Shown here one piece after another: positions 1-8,129 of a stretch of 43,337 bases of DNA. Within the stretch, counting starts at the first letter, position 1, and every line of letters starts with the position of its first letter. The stretch spans positions 1 to 43,337 of the forward strand of contig NZ_JAHFVG010000048.1 in the NCBI RefSeq assembly GCF_023264675.1, given 5' to 3'. The notes under the pieces are model-generated. The model did no database searches and was not told the origin of the DNA. It saw only the letters and a program-made list of their open reading frames with translations. The position numbers were made by a program, and so were the translations under genes. The DNA comes from Rhodococcus sp. (in: high G+C Gram-positive bacteria). Lineage in GTDB: Bacteria; Actinomycetota; Actinomycetes; Mycobacteriales; Mycobacteriaceae.

Positions 1-119
1 CGAGGATTCTTTAGACGGTTGACTCGAAGGATCACACGATGGCCGCTCTACATCCGTGCACAACACGGATTCGTAGAGGGGCTCGGCCACCGAGTTACAC
101 CACTCTATGGGGCACTACT
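1..119. mobile_element. Terminal part of a probable IS256-family insertion sequence
   Basis: Apt homology stops abruptly near base 119 and is replaced by non-coding sequence. Read on the minus strand, this begins AGTGCCCCATAGAGTGGTGTAA, or a few bases outside it. That resembles IS256-family terminal repeats, which carry a GTGTAA core about 20 bases in from the tip. A hairpin lies inside at 46-78. No transposase reading frame is visible here, so the coding part must lie beyond the left edge. Exact tip and target duplication cannot be fixed from one side. The assignment rests on terminus resemblance and on the interrupted gene. An alternative is a non-IS rearrangement breakpoint. Confidence 0.55.
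46..78. repeat. Inverted repeat (hairpin) inside the IS end
   Basis: CTCTAC plus ATCCGTG (46-58) pairs with CACGGAT (64-70) and GTAGAG (73-78). This gives a 13-base-pair stem with a two-base bulge and a five-base loop. There is no T tract on either side. Sub-terminal hairpins of this kind occur in insertion sequences, where they can block read-through transcription or translation; that role is inferred. Confidence 0.6.
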
Positions 120-377
120 GCCGAGAGCGAGCGCAACGCCCGCTCCCAGGAGAAAACCACGCGCGTCGATGCCGGCGACCAGATCGGCGCCCGCACCGAC
201 CTCGGCGAGTGCTCCGATCACCGTCGACAGCCCGTCGGCGTCGGCGAATACCGGTGTCAGATCGGCGAAGCGCACGCCCTCCACCGGAAAATCGTCGGCC
301 CAGCGGACCAGCCTGTCGATGTTCGCAGTGGCCTGTGCGGCAAGATTGGATTCGGGTGATGTGGCGTTGATACTCAC
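105..377 (-). pseudogene. apt: Adenine phosphoribosyltransferase, truncated by an insertion
   Basis: Apt converts adenine and PRPP to AMP in purine salvage. The fragment starts at a GTG (377) whose GTGA overlaps the stop of the upstream lipoprotein gene. It carries the recognisable N-terminal half, including VRFADLTPVFAD and DLVAGIDARGFLLGAGVALALG. After that LALG the frame runs only SSAP and then a stop, whereas a complete Apt is about 170-180 residues. The missing half holds the PRPP-binding loop, so the product should be inactive. In related genomes apt is followed by relA; here that side is occupied by the presumed IS end. Either the gene is truly broken or this is an assembly joint at a repeat. 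Confidence 0.75.
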
Positions 378-2083
378 CGGAGAAGTATCCACCGATCCAT
401 GTTCCAACCGGCGCCCGCGGTGGTCGGATTGACCACGACGTTGCTCATACCATCGGCCACGGCAAGGGTGCGAGGTTGGTTGAACAGCGGAAGTGACGGC
501 ATGTCGTTCCAGAGGATGTTCTCACCTTCGGTGGCGATCGCCAGAGAAGTCGCATCCGACGTCTCGACGGCGAGTTGATCGACGATGTCGTCGACGCGGC
601 CGTTGGAATATCGACCGACGTTGCTGCCGACCGCGCTGTGCACGCTGTAGCGAGCAGCCTCGTCCGATACTGCCCCTGCAGGTCCCGAGGCAGAGCCCGT
701 CGACCCGAGCACCGCGTCGACGGAACCCGCGCGCAACGCCTCGGGTCCGAAATCTTCTGCACCGGCGTCGACGATCGTGATGCCTGCAGGTGCGCACGCC
801 GCAGCGATGTCGGAGACGATGCCGGCGCGCCGCGGATCAGGCGCCAGATAGCCGATTCGAACCGTCAGCGCATCGAGGTCGGCGTCTTTCAGCGCGGTCT
901 GGGCTGCGGCCGTGTCGGCTTGGCGGTAGCGGCCGTTGGCTGTGCCCGCCACCGGCCCGTACAGCAGTGTATTGGGCTGCACCAGACGCGAATCGACCAC
1001 GCCGGCGCCGATTCCGCTCGCTCGGTCGTAACCCTGATGTCCGTACCGATCGAACAATGCCTCACGGGCGGTGCATTGGGCAACGGCGCGACGAGCCGCC
1101 GATGATGCGAGTGATCCACTGGTCGCAAAAGTCAGTTGCTCGACACCGTGCGAGGGAAACTCGGTCGCGCCGAACGCATCGGGCACCGTGCCGCCTGCAC
1201 CCTGGTCGATCACATCGAGGTCACCGGCATCGGCGTGAGCGGATACATCCGAGCCCTTCGGCCAGATCACCACCTGGCCGGTCTCGGGCGGAATACCCCA
1301 CCATTTGTCGTTGGCGACGAGAACGAGTCCGCCGTCTGCCGTGTACGAATCGACGCGGTAGGGCCCGTTGGAGGGCAACAGCGACACGTCCACTGCACCG
1401 GGCGTCAGATTCCAGCCGGTGTTCCAGAAGTCTGCGATACGCCGAACTGCATCCAGGTCGCCCGAGAGAATCGGATCGACCACGTTGGGTACGCGCGCAG
1501 CCTTGGCCGCTACGTGAGAGGGCAGTAGATCGGTGGCACCGAACAAGCTGCGCCATCCCTCGTAAGCACGGCCGGACCGAAACGTGACGGTCGCGTCCTT
1601 GCTGCCGCTCACGCAGTCGATGCGATCGATGTCGGCGTATCCGGCGCTCGACGCCGAATCGAACAGCGGCTGGTTGTCCGAGCCCGCGACGAAGCGACCG
1701 TTGTTGGCTGCCCAGGTCAGAACCAGGTCGTCACACGTCATCGGGACACCGTCGGAATATGTCGCCTGCGGCGCGATCGTGTAGGCCACCGTCAGCACAT
1801 CTCCTGGGACGACAGCGACACCGCCGACATCGTTGTCCGACAACGACTCACCTTCGGGTCCGAGGTAACTGAAACCGGTCTGAACCCGCGGAAACGCCTG
1901 CTTGGCGCCGGATGCCGCACCGGCCACCGTCTGCGCGTTGTAGGTGGGCACCGTGTTGTCGACCGCGTAACCGATGGACGGCACCTGGTCCTCGGACGAC
2001 GAACATCCGACGAGGACACCCGCACCGACGGTGGCAGCCACCACGGCTGCCACCGTCCGAGATACTCCGACTCGCACGATCAT
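374..2083 (-). CDS. ABC transporter family 5 substrate-binding lipoprotein (Rv2585c-like)
   Basis: A 569-residue exported lipoprotein resembling the SBP_bac_5 (DppA/OppA) family, which binds peptides or similar ligands outside the membrane. The N-terminus has a basic start, a hydrophobic stretch and the lipobox VLVGC with the lipidated Cys at about residue 27. Family features follow, such as YTIAPQATYSDGVPMTCDD and, near the C-terminus, the LFNQPRTLAV segment. The ATG at 2083 overlaps the secF stop by one base (TGATG), so the two are probably translationally coupled. No permease or ATPase genes are adjacent, so its transporter partner is unknown. Its position between secF and apt matches the Rv2585c locus. 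A longer in-frame extension to 2383 would lie wholly inside secF and remove the signal peptide from the N-terminus, so it was not used. Confidence 0.9.
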   Translation of the reverse strand: MIVRVGVSRTVAAVVAATVGAGVLVGCSSSEDQVPSIGYAVDNTVPTYNAQTVAGAASGAKQAFPRVQTGFSYLGPEGESLSDNDVGGVAVVPGDVLTVAYTIAPQATYSDGVPMTCDDLVLTWAANNGRFVAGSDNQPLFDSASSAGYADIDRIDCVSGSKDATVTFRSGRAYEGWRSLFGATDLLPSHVAAKAARVPNVVDPILSGDLDAVRRIADFWNTGWNLTPGAVDVSLLPSNGPYRVDSYTADGGLVLVANDKWWGIPPETGQVVIWPKGSDVSAHADAGDLDVIDQGAGGTVPDAFGATEFPSHGVEQLTFATSGSLASSAARRAVAQCTAREALFDRYGHQGYDRASGIGAGVVDSRLVQPNTLLYGPVAGTANGRYRQADTAAAQTALKDADLDALTVRIGYLAPDPRRAGIVSDIAAACAPAGITIVDAGAEDFGPEALRAGSVDAVLGSTGSASGPAGAVSDEAARYSVHSAVGSNVGRYSNGRVDDIVDQLAVETSDATSLAIATEGENILWNDMPSLPLFNQPRTLAVADGMSNVVVNPTTAGAGWNMDRWILLR

Positions 2084-3288
2084 CAGCGCCTCTTCTTGGC
2101 GCGCTTTCCAGTCGGGCGCGACCCCACCTGAGGAGTCACGGGCGCGTTGGACACTGCACTGGCGCCGGGCGCCGCCTTGACCAGGTTGGTGGAGCCCCCT
2201 CGGCTCGCTGCTTCGGCACGCTTGGCCAACACCTTTTTGGTGTGCACCGCGACCGGACCCCACTTCTCCTTGATGGTCACCAGCAGTGGCGTCGCGAAGA
2301 AGATCGACGAGTAGGCCCCGACGATCATGCCGACGAGCTGCACCAGAGCGAGGTCCTTCAGAGTTCCGACGCCCAGGAGCCACACGGCGACGATCATCAG
2401 TGCCAACACCGGCAGAACGCCGATGACGGTGGTGTTGATCGATCGCATGAGCGTCTGGTTGACCGCCAGGTTCGCCTGCTCGCCGTATGTCTTACGGTTG
2501 AGGTGCAGAATTCCGCGGGTGTTCTCCTCGACCTTGTCGAACACCACGACCGAGTCGTACAGCGAGAATCCGAGAATGGTGAGCAGACCGATGACGGTAG
2601 CGGGGGTGACCTCGAATCCGACCAAAGAGTAGACGCCTGCGGTGACGAGCAGGTCGAAGAACAAGGCAGCCAGCGCGGCGAGAGCCATGTCCCTCTCGTA
2701 CCGGATCGCGATGTAGATACTCACGATCACCAGGAACACGACCAGTGCAATCAATGCCTTCTGTGTGATCTGGCCACCCCAGGTCTCACTGACGTCGGAG
2801 AAGCTGATCGCATTCGGCGTCGCGGTGCCGGTGCTGTCCTCGGGCTGGAAGGCGTCGAACAGCGCCGTCTTGACCTGGCCCACCTGGCTCTCGTCGAGGG
2901 CCTCCGACCTGACCTGAACGGTGGCTGCGGCGCCGGATCCGACGGTCTGTACTGCTTCGGGGCCGAAGCCGAGAGTGTCCGTGAAGACGGTCTCGACCTG
3001 TTCGGAGGTGACGCTGTCACCGGCAGGTACCTGGATCTTGGTGCCGCCCTCGAAGTCGATTCCGAGAGTGAAGCCCCGGAACAACATGCTGAGCAGGCAG
3101 ATCAACACGATCACGCCAGTCAGGATGTAGTAGAACTTGCGGCGACCGACGACTTCGAAGGCACCCGTTCCCGTGTAGAGCCGTGAGAGCCAGCTGTGCT
3201 TCGGCTGGAGATTCTGGTCGACGCGGGAATCTTCCAGCAATGTGGAACCGCTCTCCGACGAGCCGGTGTTGTCAGGCGACTCGGTCAT
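2083..3288 (-). CDS. secF: Protein translocase subunit SecF
   Basis: A 401-residue membrane protein that, with SecD, uses the proton gradient to help release preproteins on the outer face of the SecYEG channel. Visible features are the first transmembrane segment (FYYILTGVIVLICLLSMLF), the following LGIDFEGGTKIQV motif of the first external domain, and the C-terminal five-helix bundle with VIGLLTILGFSLYDSVVVFDK, typical of SecF. The cytoplasmic tail is basic (RPTGKRAKKRR). The ATG at 3288 lies one base beyond the secD stop, so the pair is expressed together. Length is normal for actinobacteria. Confidence 0.97.
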   Translation of the reverse strand: MTESPDNTGSSESGSTLLEDSRVDQNLQPKHSWLSRLYTGTGAFEVVGRRKFYYILTGVIVLICLLSMLFRGFTLGIDFEGGTKIQVPAGDSVTSEQVETVFTDTLGFGPEAVQTVGSGAAATVQVRSEALDESQVGQVKTALFDAFQPEDSTGTATPNAISFSDVSETWGGQITQKALIALVVFLVIVSIYIAIRYERDMALAALAALFFDLLVTAGVYSLVGFEVTPATVIGLLTILGFSLYDSVVVFDKVEENTRGILHLNRKTYGEQANLAVNQTLMRSINTTVIGVLPVLALMIVAVWLLGVGTLKDLALVQLVGMIVGAYSSIFFATPLLVTIKEKWGPVAVHTKKVLAKRAEAASRGGSTNLVKAAPGASAVSNAPVTPQVGSRPTGKRAKKRR

Positions 3289-3289
3289 G

Positions 3290-5050
3290 TCAGGCCCCCT
3301 TCGTAGATGCGTCGGCTGCAGACTTGCCTGCCGTGGTGCGCGCAGCGGCACGCCTGCGTTCCTGGGCGATCTCGGCGACTGCCCCGAGGCCGTTGACGCC
3401 CGGCTTGGACCAGAACTTGGATCTTGATGCCAGGTTGACCAGCGGCCACGTTACGAGGAACACAACGAGGACGTCGATGATGGTGGTCAATCCGAGGGTG
3501 AAGGCGAACCCCTGAACCTGACCGGCGGCCAGCACGTACAGCACTGCGGCAGCAATGAAGCTGACGGCGTTGCCGGACAGGATCGTCTTTCGAGCGCGTG
3601 TCCATCCTCGCGGGACGGCGGAGCGGAAACTTCTGCCTTCCCTTATCTCGTCCTTGATGCGTTCGAAGAAGACGACGAACGAGTCGGCTGTCATACCGAT
3701 TCCGATGATCAGACCGGCGATTCCGGCGAGATCGAGCGTGAAGTTGATCCACCGGCCGAGGAGCACCAGGATCCCGTAGACCATCAAGCCCGCGAGAATC
3801 AGCGAGAGTGCCGTCAGGAACCCCAGGGCGCGGTAGTAGACGAGGCAGTAGACGAGCACGAGCACCAGACCGATCGCACCGGCGAGAAGTCCGGCTTGAA
3901 GCGATGCGAGTCCGAGAGTTGCGGACACCGTCTCGGCTTCGGAGGACGCGAACGAGAGCGGCAGCGACCCGTACTTCAACGTATTCGCAAGTTCGGTCGC
4001 GCCCTGCGCCGTGAACTGGCCGGTGATCGACGTCGCGCTGCCTGCAGGCGTTGCGCCCTGAATCTGCGGAGCGCTGACCACCTTCGAGTCGAGCGTGAAG
4101 GCGGCCTGCTTGCCGATGTTCGCCCCGGTGAACTGGGCCCACGTGTTGCTGCCCTCGGAATCGAAGGTCAGGCTGACCTCGTGACGTGACTGCTGGGAGT
4201 TGAATCCCGACGACGCATCGGCGATCTGCTGGCCGTCGATGATGCTCGGTCCGAGCAGATACACGGATGCTCCGTCGGTGCTGCACGCGACGAGCGGAAG
4301 CGCCGGGTCGTCGTTACCCTGCAGCGGGTCCGGGGCGTTGCAGTCGATGGTCGCCATCGCAACCTGCTGAACTTGCTGGTCCTCGCTCTGCCGAAGCGCT
4401 TTGGCTTCGGTGATCTGATCCGCAGTCTGCTCGGCTTCCGTGCCGGTGGACGCCGGCGCCGCCGGATCGTCGGTTGCCGTGGCAGCGGGGTCGGGCGTCT
4501 GCGTCGCCGACGGAGCTTCCGACGCGGGAGTCGGATCCACCGCGCTCGGATCCTGAGCCGGGAACGGACGCCCCTGTGGGACCGCGTCACCTGCAGGCGC
4601 TGGGGTTTCTGCCGCAGGCTGTTCACCGGTCGGGGTCTCCGCGGTGCCTGCGGCAGGCTGTCCGGCAGACGGCTGTGTCGCCGAAATGACCGGCCTGATG
4701 AACAACCGTGCGGTCTGACCGAGTGTTCGAGCCTGAGAGCTGTCGTCACCGGGAACCGTGATGACCAGGTTGTCGCCATCGATGAGCACCTCGGAACCGG
4801 CGACTCCGAGTCCGTCGACGCGAGTGGTGATGATCTGCTGCGCCTGTTTGAGGCTGTCCTGGCTCGGCGCGCTGCCATCCGGGGTACGCGCAGTCAGCGT
4901 CACTCTCGTGCCGCCTTCCAGGTCGATGCCGAGTTTGGGCTCGGGCGACTTGTCTCCGGTGAAGAAGACCAACGCATACACGACTGCCATCAGAACCCCG
5001 AACAGGGCGAGATAGCGGGACGGATGCACCGATCCGCTTGAAGGTGCCAC
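3290..5050 (-). CDS. secD: Protein translocase subunit SecD
   Basis: A 586-residue partner of SecF. The first transmembrane helix (YLALFGVLMAVVYALVFF) is followed by LGIDLEGGTRVTLTA, the D1 motif. The C-terminal membrane domain contains GLIIGIGMTADSFVVFFERIKDE. Start GTG 5050 was chosen because AGGAG lies 11 bases upstream and the product then begins just before the first helix. Odd feature: a long insertion rich in Pro, Ala, Thr and acidic residues (roughly residues 110-210) sits in the external P1 domain and should be a flexible linker outside the membrane. A 162-base gap to yajC may hold a promoter, though I see no clear one. Confidence 0.96.
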   Translation of the reverse strand: MAPSSGSVHPSRYLALFGVLMAVVYALVFFTGDKSPEPKLGIDLEGGTRVTLTARTPDGSAPSQDSLKQAQQIITTRVDGLGVAGSEVLIDGDNLVITVPGDDSSQARTLGQTARLFIRPVISATQPSAGQPAAGTAETPTGEQPAAETPAPAGDAVPQGRPFPAQDPSAVDPTPASEAPSATQTPDPAATATDDPAAPASTGTEAEQTADQITEAKALRQSEDQQVQQVAMATIDCNAPDPLQGNDDPALPLVACSTDGASVYLLGPSIIDGQQIADASSGFNSQQSRHEVSLTFDSEGSNTWAQFTGANIGKQAAFTLDSKVVSAPQIQGATPAGSATSITGQFTAQGATELANTLKYGSLPLSFASSEAETVSATLGLASLQAGLLAGAIGLVLVLVYCLVYYRALGFLTALSLILAGLMVYGILVLLGRWINFTLDLAGIAGLIIGIGMTADSFVVFFERIKDEIREGRSFRSAVPRGWTRARKTILSGNAVSFIAAAVLYVLAAGQVQGFAFTLGLTTIIDVLVVFLVTWPLVNLASRSKFWSKPGVNGLGAVAEIAQERRRAAARTTAGKSAADASTKGA

Positions 5051-5212
5051 GGTGTGTGATTCTCCTCTTGGCAGTTGATGAACGTGCGATCGATACGGTG
5101 AGCATGTTCGTACCGACCACGCCGGCGTATTCAGACGAACCGGACGCCACGCCCCCGGCACGCGAAACCGCTGCCGGAAGTTTCTCCGACAGCGGTAGCG
5201 GTCATGTGTGGA

Positions 5213-5608
5213 TCACTCTTTTTCTGGACGACGCACAGTCTGCTCGACGTTCTCGTCGGCGGGAGCCTTGTCGAGGTTCGTCTTCTCGAGCGATGGTGCC
5301 GCGGTGCCGTCGATTCCGGACAGGTCGTCGGGTGCGGTGAACTCGTCGTCGCTCTCGGCGGGCAGAACATCACGAACGACCGCCCGTGACCAGGTGGTAA
5401 TGATGCCGTCGGCGATCTCCAGATCGATGGTGTCGTCCTCGACCAGGACGACGCGTGCGTACAGACCCGAAGTGGTGACCACCTCGTCACCGATCTTGAG
5501 CGAATCCTGCAGCGACTGGGTGTCGGCGAGTGCCCTCTTCTGCTTGCGCACATTGAGGAACATCGGCACGAGCAATGCCACGATCAGCAGCGGGAATAGC
5601 AGTTCCAT
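5213..5608 (-). CDS. yajC: Preprotein translocase subunit YajC
   Basis: A 131-residue single-pass membrane protein that associates with SecDF. The N-terminus is one hydrophobic helix (MELLFPLLIVALLVPMFLN) followed by the basic RKQKRALADTQ and the conserved LKIGDEVVTTSGLYARVV core. The last 45 residues are acidic and low-complexity, as in other actinobacterial YajC proteins. It precedes secD in the direction of transcription. A 128-base gap separates it from ruvB, so the yajC-secD-secF set may have its own promoter. Confidence 0.95.
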   Translation of the reverse strand: MELLFPLLIVALLVPMFLNVRKQKRALADTQSLQDSLKIGDEVVTTSGLYARVVLVEDDTIDLEIADGIITTWSRAVVRDVLPAESDDEFTAPDDLSGIDGTAAPSLEKTNLDKAPADENVEQTVRRPEKE

Positions 5609-5736
5609 CTTCTACGTCAGTCCTAAAAGTGTCGGTTGATGCACAGGGGTCGGTGGTCGGTGAAGAGCCACGCGTCCGTCCCAGTGTGCCATTACCCCGC
5701 CGGTGATCTGTCCGGCTACTGCCGATTATCAGCAGA

Positions 5737-6813
5737 TTATTCGAATAAACCCTGCTGAGCCTCGTTGGTGCGTACAGAAATGCCACCGATTGCAAGATCA
5801 GGAGGCGGCACGAGACCCAGGTGTTGCCATGCCGCGGCCGTAGCCACTCTGCCTCGTGGAGTTCTCGCGACCATTCCTGCGCGCACGAGAAACGGCTCGC
5901 AGACTTCTTCCACGGTTGCGGGTTCCTCGCCGACGGCTACTGCCAACGTCGAGACACCGACGGGCCCACCACCGAAACTTCGGATCAGCGCACTGAGCAC
6001 CGCCCGGTCGAGGCGGTCGAGGCCGAGATGGTCGACGTCGTAGACGATGAGCGCTTCTTGTGCCGTCTGCTTCGTGACGGTGCCGTCGCCGCGCACTTCC
6101 GCGTAATCGCGGACGCGGCGGAGCAGACGGTTGGCGATGCGAGGGGTTCCGCGCGAGCGCCCGGCGATCTCGGCGCATCCCTCTTTGTCGATCGGAACAC
6201 CGAGGATCCCTGCCGAGCGAAGAAGAATCTTTTCCAGCTCTGCAGGTTCGTAGAAGTCCATGTGTGCGACGAATCCGAACCGATCGCGCAGCGGGCCGGT
6301 GAGCGCTCCGGACCGAGTCGTGGCTCCGACCAGGGTGAACGGAGCGACCTCGAGCGGAATGGACGTCGCACCCGGCCCTTTGCCGACGACGACATCGACT
6401 CTGAAGTCCTCCATCGCGAGGTAGAGCATCTCCTCGGCCGGTCGCGCGATGCGGTGAATCTCGTCGATGAACAGCACATCGCCTTCGACGAGATTGCTGA
6501 GCATCGCCGCCAAGTCGCCTGCGCGCTCGAGCGCCGGGCCTGACGTCAACCGGAGCGACGTTCCCAGTTCTTGCGCGATGATCATCGCCATCGAGGTCTT
6601 ACCGAGCCCGGGCGGGCCGGACATCAGGATGTGGTCGGGCGTACCGCCACGGAGTTTCGCGCCGGTCAATACGAGCTGCAACTGCTCGCGTACCCGAGGT
6701 TGACCGATGAAGTCGGTGAGCGACTTCGGGCGCAGGCTCGTCTCGACATCGAGGTCGTCGGATATCACCTCGGCGGAGACCTGCGAGTCCTCGAACTCGG
6801 ATTCTTCGGTCAT
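5737..6813 (-). CDS. ruvB: Holliday junction branch migration ATPase RuvB
   Basis: A 358-residue AAA+ motor that drives branch migration of Holliday junctions with RuvA. Walker A is GPPGLGKT (about residues 66-73), Walker B is LFIDEIHR (about 114-121), and sensor 1 is GATTRSG. The C-terminal winged-helix DNA-binding domain ends with RTPRGRVATAAAWQHLGL. The first 20 residues form an acidic extension. The ATG overlaps the ruvA stop by four bases, so the ruvCAB genes form one unit. Expression is likely under LexA control through the box upstream of ruvC. Confidence 0.98.
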   Translation of the reverse strand: MTEESEFEDSQVSAEVISDDLDVETSLRPKSLTDFIGQPRVREQLQLVLTGAKLRGGTPDHILMSGPPGLGKTSMAMIIAQELGTSLRLTSGPALERAGDLAAMLSNLVEGDVLFIDEIHRIARPAEEMLYLAMEDFRVDVVVGKGPGATSIPLEVAPFTLVGATTRSGALTGPLRDRFGFVAHMDFYEPAELEKILLRSAGILGVPIDKEGCAEIAGRSRGTPRIANRLLRRVRDYAEVRGDGTVTKQTAQEALIVYDVDHLGLDRLDRAVLSALIRSFGGGPVGVSTLAVAVGEEPATVEEVCEPFLVRAGMVARTPRGRVATAAAWQHLGLVPPPDLAIGGISVRTNEAQQGLFE

Positions 6814-7418
6814 CTACTTTTGCCCAATGACGCAAGAGCGGACCGCAACGCTGCCGACGTGGTCGCATCCGGCTGCGCGGCGAGCACCGCGTCGGTGGCA
6901 TCCTCGGCTGCTTTGGTGGGAAATCCGAGCCCGGTGAGCGCTTCGACGATCTGATCACGAACCGGGTTTCCGACGACGGAGCCGGAGAGCGCCGATGCTC
7001 CCCCGCCACTTCCGAAGATGGCGTCCACTTTGTCTCGGAGTTCCACCACCATCCGCTCGGCACCGCGCTTGCCGATGCCGGGCACACGTGTCAGTGCCGT
7101 GATATTTCCGTCGGCCAGCGCCGAGCGGAGCGCGTTCGGATCGAGAACCGCCAGAGTCGCCATGGCGATACGCGGCCCGACTCCGGACACACTGAGCAGC
7201 AGTGAGAACAAATCCCGTGATTCGGTGTCCTCGAATCCGTACAGCGTCATCGAGTCCTCACGCACGATCATCGTCGTGAGCAGCCTCGACTCGGTGCCGC
7301 GGCTGAGCGTTCCGAGCGTGGACGGGGTGGCATTGACGCGATATCCGACGCCGGACGCTTCGAGGACCGCGTGGTCGAGGGCGATGTCGAGAACTTCGCC
7401 GCGTATCGAGGCGATCAT
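6810..7418 (-). CDS. ruvA: Holliday junction branch migration protein RuvA
   Basis: A 202-residue DNA-binding subunit that forms a tetramer on the four-way junction and loads RuvB. Domain I starts MIASIRGEVLDIALD. Domain II has two helix-hairpin-helix motifs (FSLLLSVSGVGPRIAMATL and LTRVPGIGKRGAERMVVEL). Domain III (about residues 155-200), which contacts RuvB, contains VEALTGLGFPTKAAEDATDA. Length is normal. Four-base overlaps on both sides link it to ruvC and ruvB. Confidence 0.98.
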   Translation of the reverse strand: MIASIRGEVLDIALDHAVLEASGVGYRVNATPSTLGTLSRGTESRLLTTMIVREDSMTLYGFEDTESRDLFSLLLSVSGVGPRIAMATLAVLDPNALRSALADGNITALTRVPGIGKRGAERMVVELRDKVDAIFGSGGGASALSGSVVGNPVRDQIVEALTGLGFPTKAAEDATDAVLAAQPDATTSAALRSALASLGKSR

Positions 7419-8044
7419 CGAGCGCCTGCCTCTCTCTTGGCACGGGCAGTCTTGGCACGGTCGAGCTTCTTCGCGGCGGCGGTTCGTGCCTTGCGTTCTT
7501 CCGCGAGCCGCACCTCGTACTTGCGCTTCTGTTCCGCCGCCATGGCTTCGGCCTGAGCCATGCGCGCGATCATCGGAGCTCGCCAGCAGTGGCAGATACC
7601 GAGGGCGAGTGCGTCTGCCGCATCAGCGGGAGTCGGTGCGGTCTGCAGACCGAGGATACGCATGACCATCGCAGTGACCTGCGCTTTGTCGGCGCTGCCG
7701 TTGCCGGTGACAGCGGCCTTCACCTCACTGGGCGTATGGAAACACACATCGATGCCGCGTCGGGCAGCCGCCAACGCGATAACGCCGCCGGCCTGAGCGG
7801 TGCCCATCGCAGTGCGGACGTTGTGCTGCGCGAACACCCGCTCGATGGCAACGACACTCGGTTTGTGAGTGTCGAGCCAGTACTCGGCTGCCTCGGAAAT
7901 TCGCAACAACCTCTGCGCGAGTTCCATGTCAGCGGGAGTGCGGACGACGTCGACATCGAGCGCGACGACGCTACGGCCGGCCCCACCCTCGATCAAACTC
8001 AATCCGCACCGGGTGAGACCGGGGTCGACGCCCATCACTCGCAC
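7415..8044 (-). CDS. ruvC: Crossover junction endodeoxyribonuclease RuvC
   Basis: A 209-residue endonuclease that resolves Holliday junctions by symmetric cuts. The four acidic metal ligands are visible: Asp7 (GVDPGLT), Glu68 (AIERVF), and Asp141 and Asp144 (DAADALAL). The catalytic domain ends near residue 160. A charged Lys/Arg/Ala/Glu-rich tail of about 50 residues follows, probably helical, which makes the protein longer than the usual 170-190. It is the first gene of the ruvCAB operon, with an SOS box 20 bases upstream of the ATG. Confidence 0.97.
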   Translation of the reverse strand: MRVMGVDPGLTRCGLSLIEGGAGRSVVALDVDVVRTPADMELAQRLLRISEAAEYWLDTHKPSVVAIERVFAQHNVRTAMGTAQAGGVIALAAARRGIDVCFHTPSEVKAAVTGNGSADKAQVTAMVMRILGLQTAPTPADAADALALGICHCWRAPMIARMAQAEAMAAEQKRKYEVRLAEERKARTAAAKKLDRAKTARAKREAGAR

Positions 8045-8063
8045 ACTTGTCTCCCATTCGCTT

Positions 8064-8079
8064 ACGAACTGTTGTTCGA
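8064..8079 (-). promoter_or_regulatory. LexA-binding SOS box upstream of ruvC
   Basis: ACGAACTGTTGTTCGA in the plus orientation matches the mycobacterial/Gram-positive SOS box TCGAAC-N4-GTTCGA at 11 of the 12 specified positions. It ends 20 bases upstream of the ruvC ATG, where a repressor would block the promoter. DNA-damage induction of ruvCAB is known in mycobacteria; regulation here is inferred from the site. Confidence 0.8.
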
Positions 8080-8129
8080 TAGCGTATCGGAATCAGTGGC
8101 AACTTCCCGCGCGCGACACCCGCATCGGA

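Noticed and set aside
2083..2383. A 100-codon N-terminal extension of the binding lipoprotein gene
   Set aside because: It would lie entirely inside secF and would bury the lipoprotein signal peptide; the ATG overlapping the secF stop is the natural start.
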